A DNA stretch of 34,727 bases, taken from contig CAZWDO010000031.1 of NCBI GenBank assembly GCA_964632485.1, forward strand, positions 1-34,727. Direction: 5' to 3'. The translations under genes and the position numbers were made by a program. The first letter of the stretch is position 1. Each line of letters begins with the position of its first letter. Below the pieces are notes generated by a model. It ran no database searches and was not told the origin of the DNA. It saw only the letters and a program-made list of their open reading frames with translations. This DNA comes from CAZWDO01 sp964632485 [NCBI: uncultured bacterium] (lineage in GTDB: Bacteria > JAGOEH01). This document shows positions 24,313 through 31,636 of the stretch, piece after piece.

Positions 24313-27300
24313 CGGATTTCACTTTATTTATCACGCCCATTAACTCCTTTGTTTTCAGTAAGGCCATATCAAATTCAAAATCATGGGTAAGTTTTTTTAT
24401 AGCAGCAAGCTTTTCGATAATGGTATGATCGGTAATGGAATTTAATTCATCTATGATATCAATGGCTTTTAAGTTATTTTCACTCAGATAATTGGCCAAT
24501 AGAGCCGCAAGAATCCCAATTTTTTTTATATCGGCTGGGTTTTGTCTTATGGCGCCAGACATATTTTGGTTTTCATAAAGCCATTGATTAATCGCTTTTA
24601 CAATTTTGCCGGTATCATCCTTCAATCGCTGGATTATGTTTTTACATTGAAACAAATCGCTTTCGTTTTTGGCCATCATCTCAAGTTCTTGTAAAATTCC
24701 GACTAATAGATTCGCTCCAATGTTTCCGACGATTCCTTTCATTGAATGAGCATAAAACAATAACTCACGCGCATTATCGTTTTCCATGCTGGTTTGCAGC
24801 TCTTGAAGCAATAGTTGATGTTTAGAAACGAATCCTTCCAGCAATTGGATATACAGTTTTTTATTCCCACTCATACGTCCCAATGCCGAAGCAGCATCTA
24901 TCCCGGTTATTTCGCTATTTAAAGGAGTATCGCCCCGTTCACTATTCATATTCCTTTGATTTTTAGTTAACTTTAGCGTCGTCCATTTTTCCAATATATA
25001 GATCAATTGTTTTTCCACGATGGGTTTGGTTAAAAAGTCATCCATCCCGGCAACAAAACATTTTTCTCTTTCATTATTGATCATTCCGGCCGTCAACGCC
25101 ACAATTGGCACGTGTCTGTTTGAAGTCAATTCCATTTTCCTGATTTCTTTAGTCGCTTCAACTCCATCCATTTCAGGCATTTGAATATCCATCAACACTA
25201 AATCAGGCGAATTTTCCATCGCCAGTTTAACCGCTTTCCGACCGTTTTCAGCTTCCAAAAATTCCGTTTCAGAAAAGTAACGTTTAATCATGGTGGATAC
25301 CAGCATTCTATTCAAATCATTATCTTCCGCTATTAAAAAGACCGGAATCTTATCCAATGGCAGTCCGCTATCTTCACTGCTGATATTATAAGTATCATCC
25401 TCATTTACCCATATCGGCTGGATATCGCTTAAATGGTCAATATCAAGCGTATTATCGGATTCAAATTGGGTTATCAGACTAAAAAAGAAAATTGAACCTA
25501 TTCCCGGACTACTTTTTAATTCAATTTTGCCACCCATCTTTTCTACCAGTAAATTTGATATTACCAGCCCGAGACCGGTGCCGCCGAATTCGCGGGTTGT
25601 TGATGAATCTCCCTGTGAAAACGCTTTGAATAGTTTTGTTTTTTGCTCCTCTGTAATTCCTATACCGGTATCTCTGATGGAGAATGTGAATTCTCCAGTC
25701 GTATCATTTATTTTTAAAAAGCTCATTTTGAGTTCAACTTCACCTTTTTCAGTGAATTTAACGGCATTACTGAGTAGATTTACCAGTATCTGTTTTAATC
25801 TATTCGAGTCCACCCAGGCAAATTGTGGCATTGCCGGTGAAATATTCAGCAGTAATTCCAGTTTTTTTTTGGATGCCTGGTATTTAAGGATGTCTGATAC
25901 CTGCTTCATCATTTCAATTATATCTGTTTTTAATAATTCAATCTCCAGTTTTCCAGCCTCAATTTTTGCGAAATCGAGGATATCATTGATAATTCCAAGC
26001 AACGAGTTAGCAGAAATATTGGCATTATGCGCATATTGTTGTTGAATTGGTGTTAGCTGTGTGGTTTTCAATAAATCTGTAAACCCGATTACACTATTTA
26101 AAGGAGTGCGAATCTCGTGGCTCATATTCGCTAAAAATTCGGATTTAGCCTTATTGGCCTTCTCCGCTTCTTCTTTGGCGTTGATAATAACCGCTTCAAA
26201 CAACTTGCGCTCGGTGATATCCTGATGGGTCCCAAACATCCAAAGCGGTTTTCCATCTTCAGTCCAGCTTTTCACTTTCCCTCGGTCAAAAACCCATACC
26301 CAATGCCCTGCTTTATGTTTCATCCGGCATTCAACTTGATAAAACTCCTGCTCGCCCCTGAAATGGCGCTCCAATAATTCGGCGCTGAGCTTAATATCAT
26401 CCGGATGAGCGAATTTTATCCAGGTTTCAATGGAAACTGGCGCGAGTTCATCCAGTGTATAACCGATAATTTTAGCCCAATTTTCATTAAAAATCGCTTC
26501 TCCGGTTTGAATATTCCATTCCCAGGTTCCGACATTCGTTCCCTCCACGATGCCCTTAAGCCTTTCATTTTGAGATTCAATCTCCTGTTCGGCGGTTTTT
26601 AAATTGGTCTGATCGAACAAATAACCCCGGATTGAAATAATCTTCCCATTATCGTCCCGTTCGAATTTAGTAAAATCATATACCCACAGATAGCTGTCAT
26701 CTCGATGCTTAAGACGATATGATTGCTCGAACATATTAATGCCAGTGTCCATATTAAATACCGTTTCATCTGAAATACGTTTGAAATCATCCGGATGAAT
26801 AAGTGAAGCATACCGGAAATCTGGCATCATTAATTCCTCTGGGGTGTATCCGAGAATCTCGGAGATGTTCCTAGAAATATAACGGATAGGCCAATTCTCA
26901 GCGGTATCCCAGACAACCGTAAAAACAGGACCATCGGAAAAAAGATCACGTTCGGCTTTCAAGGAAGCCTCCGCCTGTTTCTGCCGGGTGATGTCACGCA
27001 GAAATGTAAAAAATCGTTCCTGGGCGGGGTGCCATACCGTACTCGCTTCAACATTGATGATTTCCCCATCTTTCCGGCGATGCTCCGTTTCAAAGCGATC
27101 CGAACCATTCTGGATGATTTTATCAATATGCCGGTCAATTTCTTTCCGGGTTTCCATCGTTTCTATATCCGGAACCGACAATAACATCATCTCTTCTCTT
27201 GAATACCCCGCCATTTGACATGCCGCATCATTCACATCCAGAAACTTTCCCAAAGCATCCACTTTCCAGAAACCAACTAAAGCAGTTTGAAGAATAAGAT

Positions 27301-28417
27301 TTTTTTCCGCTTCATTTTCCCGCAGGGCTTTTTCAGCCTGTTTGCGATCAGTAATATCACGGCCGATGCCGACCAGACCCTGCACATTAGAGGATTGATC
27401 AAAAATCGGAGAAAGAGAGGTTTCATAATACTTTGTTCCAGTTTCTCCGTGGAGCTCCCATTCATACGTAAGAAACTCACCCTGTAACGCCCGAGTATTG
27501 GCAGCCGTATGAACCGCCGCATTCTTTTCACCAAAAATTTCCCTCACTGTTTTACCAATAAAGAAAGCGGAAGTTAAACCGCATTTTTCCACCCATGGGC
27601 CAAATACCCCCGTGTGACGTTGCTCAAGATCAAGCGTGAAAACAATATCCTGCATTGAGGCCATTATATTTTTAAAACGTTCCTCACTCAATTTCAAAGC
27701 AATTTCAAACCGTTTACGTTCGGTGATATCCCGCGCTGCGGCATAAATCAAATTCCCTTTTAAATAGGCCCGCCATTCGATGAATCGGTATGCGCCGCCT
27801 TTACAACGATACCTGTTAACAAAATCCAAGGCATGTTCCAATTGCCCCAATTTTAGCATCACATTATGGGTGGAGTGTCTATCATCCGGATGTACGAAAT
27901 CCAGAAACTTTTTGTGAGTCAGTTCTTCAGTCGAATACCTTAAAACCTCAGACAAAGTGCGATTAGTTTTTACAAAATTTCCTTCAAGATCAACAATAGA
28001 TAAAAGGTCAAGATTTACCGAAAAAAATCCTTCAAGCTCGGCTGTCTGCTCCTTCTCTTTTGTAATATCAATAAAAATAGTTGCAAAATAAAATTTTTCA
28101 GGAGAATAAAGGTGAACTTTATACCACCTTTTCAGAGATTCCGAATACTGTTCGAATTGCTTTTCCCCGCCATTCAATGCGATGTCTCCGTAAAAATCAA
28201 TCCAATCAAATCCATCGTTTTCAATTCCAGGAATGACTTCAGTTACTCTTCGATTGATAATATTTGCGGATTTAAGTCCGGTTAACATTTCAAAAGCGGA
28301 ATTTACTTCCAAAAATTTATAGTTGACTGCTTTCCCTGAATCATTGATAATAATTTTATGATACGCATACCCAAAAGGAGAGTTGATAATCATGTATTTA
28401 TAGTTTTCAATTCGCAT
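24302..28417 (-). CDS. hybrid histidine kinase with six PAS domains, REC and Hpt
   Basis: Protein of 1371 residues with no membrane helix. Six PAS/PAC units run from about 10 to 740 (each ending in a DIT-type motif, e.g. FIDITKEKE, ARDITERKR, GRDITDRKQ, LRDITRQKQ, FDQTNLKT, HQDITERK). HisKA follows with H767 in NMSHEIRTPLN, then HATPase (N880 LLSNAVKFTEKGEV, DTGIGI, GGTGLGL), a receiver domain with D1077 (LVLMDIQMPEMDG), and an Hpt domain with H1224 (FYAHSMKGIVGNIGANLL). All phosphorelay residues are present, so it can carry out His-Asp-His relay internally and pass phosphate to the overlapping REC-GGDEF protein. Several PAS units with no single obvious cofactor motif suggest integration of more than one signal. 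Ribosome site is weak. Two tandem promoters lie at 28509-28605. Confidence 0.95.
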   Translation of the reverse strand: MRIENYKYMIINSPFGYAYHKIIINDSGKAVNYKFLEVNSAFEMLTGLKSANIINRRVTEVIPGIENDGFDWIDFYGDIALNGGEKQFEQYSESLKRWYKVHLYSPEKFYFATIFIDITKEKEQTAELEGFFSVNLDLLSIVDLEGNFVKTNRTLSEVLRYSTEELTHKKFLDFVHPDDRHSTHNVMLKLGQLEHALDFVNRYRCKGGAYRFIEWRAYLKGNLIYAAARDITERKRFEIALKLSEERFKNIMASMQDIVFTLDLEQRHTGVFGPWVEKCGLTSAFFIGKTVREIFGEKNAAVHTAANTRALQGEFLTYEWELHGETGTKYYETSLSPIFDQSSNVQGLVGIGRDITDRKQAEKALRENEAEKNLILQTALVGFWKVDALGKFLDVNDAACQMAGYSREEMMLLSVPDIETMETRKEIDRHIDKIIQNGSDRFETEHRRKDGEIINVEASTVWHPAQERFFTFLRDITRQKQAEASLKAERDLFSDGPVFTVVWDTAENWPIRYISRNISEILGYTPEELMMPDFRYASLIHPDDFKRISDETVFNMDTGINMFEQSYRLKHRDDSYLWVYDFTKFERDDNGKIISIRGYLFDQTNLKTAEQEIESQNERLKGIVEGTNVGTWEWNIQTGEAIFNENWAKIIGYTLDELAPVSIETWIKFAHPDDIKLSAELLERHFRGEQEFYQVECRMKHKAGHWVWVFDRGKVKSWTEDGKPLWMFGTHQDITERKLFEAVIINAKEEAEKANKAKSEFLANMSHEIRTPLNSVIGFTDLLKTTQLTPIQQQYAHNANISANSLLGIINDILDFAKIEAGKLEIELLKTDIIEMMKQVSDILKYQASKKKLELLLNISPAMPQFAWVDSNRLKQILVNLLSNAVKFTEKGEVELKMSFLKINDTTGEFTFSIRDTGIGITEEQKTKLFKAFSQGDSSTTREFGGTGLGLVISNLLVEKMGGKIELKSSPGIGSIFFFSLITQFESDNTLDIDHLSDIQPIWVNEDDTYNISSEDSGLPLDKIPVFLIAEDNDLNRMLVSTMIKRYFSETEFLEAENGRKAVKLAMENSPDLVLMDIQMPEMDGVEATKEIRKMELTSNRHVPIVALTAGMINNEREKCFVAGMDDFLTKPIVEKQLIYILEKWTTLKLTKNQRNMNSERGDTPLNSEITGIDAASALGRMSGNKKLYIQLLEGFVSKHQLLLQELQTSMENDNARELLFYAHSMKGIVGNIGANLLVGILQELEMMAKNESDLFQCKNIIQRLKDDTGKIVKAINQWLYENQNMSGAIRQNPADIKKIGILAALLANYLSENNLKAIDIIDELNSITDHTIIEKLAAIKKLTHDFEFDMALLKTKELMGVINKVKSDGC

Positions 28418-28508
28418 TATGGATTTACCTGATACTGAATTTGAAAATTAGTGATCGAGTCCATTGGTTTTTCTTTTAACATTATTAGCAAAATTGACCT
28501 TTATTAAA

Positions 28509-28537
28509 AAAATAAACTGTAGCTATCGCATGGTCAA
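28509..28537 (-). promoter_or_regulatory. promoter P1 of the hybrid kinase operon
   Basis: Minus strand TTGACC (28532-28537), 17-base spacer, TATTTT (28509-28514), about 90 bases upstream of the kinase ATG. Confidence 0.5.
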
Positions 28538-28554
28538 TGTAAAAAAGCATCTAA
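28532..28554 (-). repeat. short dispersed repeat shared with 6967-6987
   Basis: The two copies begin GGTCA and end GCATCTAA; all 21 bases of the first copy are kept here with two single-A insertions. One copy lies in the control region of the NifX/MinD operon, the other overlaps promoter P1 of the kinase operon. A common regulatory site or a chance match are both open. Confidence 0.4.
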
Positions 28555-28576
28555 CTTAATCTATGTAGTTACACTT

Positions 28577-28605
28577 AAAATACACTTGATACTGCGACTT
28601 GTCAA
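28577..28605 (-). promoter_or_regulatory. promoter P2 of the hybrid kinase operon
   Basis: Minus strand consensus TTGACA (28600-28605), 17-base spacer, TATTTT (28577-28582). The -35 box is embedded in the inverted repeat ACTTGA-N12-TCAAGT, a possible repressor or activator site. Confidence 0.55.
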
Positions 28606-28767
28606 GTAAATTTTTCACAAAAAAATGGGAAAACCTTATTAAATTGGCTGATTATAATATTTGTACAAGCTTAATGTAGGATTTTCAATTGTATCCATAC
28701 GCGAAAAATAGCGAAAAACCGCTTTGATCAGACGGCAGAATATAGGGTATCCTTTCCGTGGTAATCT

Positions 28768-29172
28768 TCAATTAATATATTTTTCACTACGTGCTGATTC
28801 GCGAAGAATTATATAAGCCCAGCCAAAAAAAATTAAGAAAATAAGATCGAACACGGCGAAAGGTTTCCACATATCCGGGATTCCCGTCGTGAACCAATAG
28901 AAAAATACAATACCGCAGTACGAAGCTTTGAACAACATACCAAAAGGGATCAGATTTCGATTGGTTGATGGGTTGATTGCAATGGTCAGAAACATAAGGG
29001 TAAAAACGATCAGAAGGGCGGCGGGGAATTGGACATACCCGAAATGGTTGGGCGGTGTAACGTTAGTCCATTGAAACACAGAAGGGCCGGCAAACAGAAA
29101 AAGCGCGCCCAACAATCCATCATAGAGAGCAGCGAAGACAAACAGCAATGAAACTTTCGACTTTTTTTTCAT
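28768..29172 (-). CDS. small integral membrane protein (four helices)
   Basis: Protein of 134 residues with four predicted membrane helices (about 8-30, 46-66, 78-97 and 103-122) and a basic N-terminus MKKKSK. I do not recognise a family with certainty; no catalytic motif is visible. Its ATG overlaps the stop of the radical SAM gene by four bases (ATGA), so it is translationally coupled and probably works with that enzyme, for example in handling a lipid or membrane substrate. A role as a simple membrane partner is inferred from context only. Confidence 0.8.
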   Translation of the reverse strand: MKKKSKVSLLFVFAALYDGLLGALFLFAGPSVFQWTNVTPPNHFGYVQFPAALLIVFTLMFLTIAINPSTNRNLIPFGMLFKASYCGIVFFYWFTTGIPDMWKPFAVFDLIFLIFFGWAYIILRESARSEKYIN

Positions 29173-30494
29173 ATCGATACTCCTCTTTGTTTCTGTTTGC
29201 GAAGATTTTCTTTGAAAGTATGCCGCCGCCAGTGAGTGAATTCCTCGCTGTACAATTCGACGGCCAGTTTTTTAAAACCGTCATGGAGTTCTCGCGCCGA
29301 CATTTTCGCGGGAATAAAGTTGATATCAAACAGAGTGCATTTCTTCCAGTTCTGAGGTTCCAGTAATCGGCGCTCCCCTTCCAGCCGCGAATATAATGGA
29401 GTACCGGGGAAAGGAGTCATGAGGGTAATCTGAACCTCGTACAACTCAGCCTCTCTAATAAATGTAAAGACCTGATCGAAGATATCGGAAGTGTGTCCGT
29501 CGAGACCGATCACAAAACACCCGTTCACAGTGATACCGCGGGATTGGATAGTGCGGATGGCTTCCTTATAATGAGAGAACTTCTTAAATTTCCAATCACT
29601 GCGCAGCTCAAGTCCTTGCAGACCCTCTTCCACCGGGCTCTCCAACCCGATCAACACCTGCGCGCATCCGGTCTCCCGCATGATATCCAGCAGTTCCCCA
29701 TCAGCGGCAACCGAGATATCGCTTTCCGCGAACCACCTAAGGCCCTTTCCTTTAAGTTTTTTTAAAAGCTCCTTCCAGTATGCATGATTCACAAAACTGT
29801 TGTCGTCGGCAAACTCGAGAAAGGGGTGTTTCCAGATTGAGAGGATTCGCTCGATTTCTTCCAGCACTTTGGCAATGGGTTTCTGTTTGTATTTTTGTGT
29901 AAGCATCACCGAGCTGGCGCAGAACTCACAAAGATGCGGGCAGCCGCGGCTGGTTTGAACTGTCAAACGATTGTATTGCGAGATATCGAGGAGTTCAAAT
30001 GCAGGGATGGGCGCATCAGCCAGATCATACTCATCCGCTCCCGACCGATAGAACCGCTGCAATCGGCCATGTTGGGTATCTTCCAGTATCTGCGGCCACA
30101 ACGGTTCGCCTTCTCCGATGGCAACTGCATCGCAGTAGCGGGCTGCTTCCTCGGGAAGAGCCGTAACGTGCGGCCCTCCAATGATCGTCGGAACCCCAAC
30201 CGCTTTAAACCGCTGGGCTAACGCGTAGGCCTCGTCAATCTGCGCGCTATAGGAAGAGATGGCCGCCAGATCAAGCCCTTCCGGCAACGAAACCAGAAGA
30301 TTCACATCAGGCACTTCAAAATACTGCACACAATGGCAACTGGGAGTCATTCCTGCCAATGTGAGCAAACCGAGGCTGGGTAATGATGCAATGGTCTTGC
30401 TTCTTTCTACGAACCCCGGCAGTGTGAGGCCCAGCCGGAGTAGTTCTGTATCGCAAACTCGTATGCCGCTCATGGCAAATAAACCGATATTCAT
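29169..30494 (-). CDS. B12-binding radical SAM enzyme
   Basis: Protein of 441 residues. The N-terminal B12-binding-like region (about 1-150) includes VPTIIGGPHVTALPEEAARYCDAVAIGEGE, typical of BchE/class B methylase-like proteins. The radical SAM domain has the cluster motif C185-xxx-C189-xx-C192 in TSRGCPHLCEFC, then FADDNSFVNH, GLESP and VNGCFVIGLDGHT. Proteins of this type methylate or cyclise lipids, hopanoids, tetrapyrroles or phosphonates; substrate is unknown. It overlaps both neighbouring membrane protein genes by four bases, forming a three-gene unit. The two small membrane partners favour a lipophilic substrate (inference). Confidence 0.93.
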   Translation of the reverse strand: MNIGLFAMSGIRVCDTELLRLGLTLPGFVERSKTIASLPSLGLLTLAGMTPSCHCVQYFEVPDVNLLVSLPEGLDLAAISSYSAQIDEAYALAQRFKAVGVPTIIGGPHVTALPEEAARYCDAVAIGEGEPLWPQILEDTQHGRLQRFYRSGADEYDLADAPIPAFELLDISQYNRLTVQTSRGCPHLCEFCASSVMLTQKYKQKPIAKVLEEIERILSIWKHPFLEFADDNSFVNHAYWKELLKKLKGKGLRWFAESDISVAADGELLDIMRETGCAQVLIGLESPVEEGLQGLELRSDWKFKKFSHYKEAIRTIQSRGITVNGCFVIGLDGHTSDIFDQVFTFIREAELYEVQITLMTPFPGTPLYSRLEGERRLLEPQNWKKCTLFDINFIPAKMSARELHDGFKKLAVELYSEEFTHWRRHTFKENLRKQKQRGVSI

Positions 30495-30862
30495 AACAGC
30501 CTCCAGGTAAAGAGGAGAATCCCGGTCGTAACGGAAAGCGCCGGGATAAAAAATAGATTGCGGAACCCGCTTCTCCAGGCGGAGAGATAGCAGACCGCGG
30601 GCATGGCAACGGCTCCCACGATGAAAAGGATGGAAATGAACCGCAAACCGCTAACCATACCCAAGCTTTTAACGGTCAAAGCGAAAGCGAGATTGATGAG
30701 GCCGATCCCGAAAAACGAAATATGCGCCAGCCGGATCATGCGTCTCGGCCATGATGGATAGCCTCCCAGCCAATCCTGGCGATGAAAAAAGAGGCCGGGA
30801 ATCGCGCCTGCCATACAACCCAACAGAAACCCGATCCAGGCCGACTGCAAATTGATCATCAT
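30491..30862 (-). CDS. small integral membrane protein (three to four helices)
   Basis: Protein of 123 residues with helices at about 6-26, 45-63, 71-89 and 101-120. No family recognised. It is first in the radical SAM operon and its stop overlaps the next ATG by four bases. The start MMINL is preceded by AAAGGCGG at a suitable distance, and a near-consensus promoter lies at 30944-30972. In size and topology it resembles the third gene of the operon, though the sequences are not obviously related. Confidence 0.8.
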   Translation of the reverse strand: MMINLQSAWIGFLLGCMAGAIPGLFFHRQDWLGGYPSWPRRMIRLAHISFFGIGLINLAFALTVKSLGMVSGLRFISILFIVGAVAMPAVCYLSAWRSGFRNLFFIPALSVTTGILLFTWRLL

Positions 30863-30943
30863 GGATGCCGCCTTTGTATCAGATTAATTTTATGCTAAAA
30901 GAACAACTTCATGTGATGCAAAAAATGTATTTCTTTCATTAAT

Positions 30944-30972
30944 ATGTTATGAAAACAACTGTCTTTTGTCAA
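30944..30972 (-). promoter_or_regulatory. promoter of the radical SAM operon
   Basis: Minus strand TTGACA (30967-30972), 17-base spacer, TAACAT (30944-30949), about 80 bases upstream of the first gene. The stretch is strongly AT-rich. Confidence 0.6.
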
Positions 30973-31039
30973 GTTATTAATTTTTTCAAATTTCACGAGT
31001 CGAATATCAAATTCACTCAATCTAAATCGCAATTTTTCC

Positions 31040-31213
31040 TCAATGCAGCAGCAAAATTTTTCTGACCTGGCTCGATTCATTCGCGCTGGCCCTGCTCAAA
31101 TACACCCCGGAACCCAGGCGCCGGCCCCGCTGATCCGTTCCGTCCCAGACAAGGGAATGGAAGCCCGCGCGAATTTCATTGTCCAACAGCGTTGAAGATA
31201 GCTGTGGTGACGT
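31040..31213 (-). pseudogene. remnant of a T9SS C-terminal sorting domain
   Basis: An open frame without a start codon reads SPQLSSTLLDNEIRAGFHSL, then VWDGTDQRGRRLGSGVYL, and ends ..RKILLLH before a TGA. This is the last part of a type A T9SS sorting domain (AGxHxxxWDG...GRxxxSGVY...K). An in-frame TAA lies just upstream, and no N-terminal part of the gene is found. It appears to be the leftover 3' end of a larger secreted-protein gene. It is not a copy of the 3' end of the neighbouring 31637-34576 gene. Confidence 0.7.
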
Positions 31214-31249
31214 TTATATTCAGCCAGTTATCCAATATCCAAATTTTCA

Positions 31250-31312
31250 GAATCCATGGGTAGTCACTTTCGTCATTTCGGGCTCCAGTTTGGAATCCAC
31301 GGGTAATCACAC
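31250..31312. repeat. pair of REP-like units with 43-base period
   Basis: The string GAATCCA(T/C)GGGTA(A/G)TCAC occurs at 31250 and again at 31293, with CGTCATTTCGGGCTCCAG between. The pieces resemble the 44-base unit at 34629-34727 (GTCATGCCGGG...GGCATCCATGAATCAC). They appear to be degenerate members of one dispersed family. Confidence 0.6.
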
Positions 31313-31316
31313 AGCA

Positions 31317-31466
31317 TCATCCCGCACCTGATGCGGCTCCATGGGCAACAAGAAACTGGATTTCCGCCTGCGAGGCATTGACATAGGGGGCAGAGAAGTT
31401 CTGTTCCCTGTAGCCGCAACCTTTTCCCGTGCATTTTTTTTCCAAAAGAAAGGCTAATGACTTCCG
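31317..31466 (-). pseudogene. unrecognised open frame, possibly a gene fragment
   Basis: A 49-codon frame with no good start and a stop on both sides. The C-terminal part (GCGYREQNFSAPYVNASQAE, then IQFLVAHGAASGAG) has protein-like composition, unlike the other frames here, but I cannot place it in a family. It lies between a T9SS remnant and an intact T9SS gene, so a decayed gene fits. Confidence 0.25.
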
Positions 31467-31602
31467 CTAAAAAGAGTAAAGCAATCCGAAGACAGTTCCT
31501 CTGGCCATTCAGAATCTCCTGTGAGTACCCTTGCATCCAGATGCGGCGTCCGAACAGGACATTCTGAATACCAAACGGCGAATGCCGACAGCGGCAGTCG
31601 CA

Positions 31603-31633
31603 GGATGCCGTACGCGAACCCGGAATGGCATCC
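31603..31633. repeat. hairpin GGATGCC...GGCATCC after the fibronectin-type gene
   Basis: Seven-bp perfect arms around 17 bases, four bases after the stop of the 31637-34576 gene. There is no T run, so it is not a typical terminator. The arms match the end of the 44-base palindromic repeat family. Confidence 0.4.
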
Positions 31634-31636
31634 GCT

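Larger units (their letters stand above)
28418..28767. other. 350-base AT-rich intergenic region upstream of the hybrid kinase
   Basis: No gene. Contains two sigma70-type promoter elements reading into the kinase gene (listed separately), a 6-bp inverted repeat ACTTGA/TCAAGT (28584-28607) around one -35 box, and one copy of a short sequence shared with 6967-6987. Confidence 0.6.

Noticed and set aside
30895-31080. A 61-codon minus-strand frame between the radical SAM operon and the T9SS remnant
   Set aside because: Low-complexity AT-rich translation with no ribosome site; it overlaps a promoter and the sorting domain fragment in another frame.
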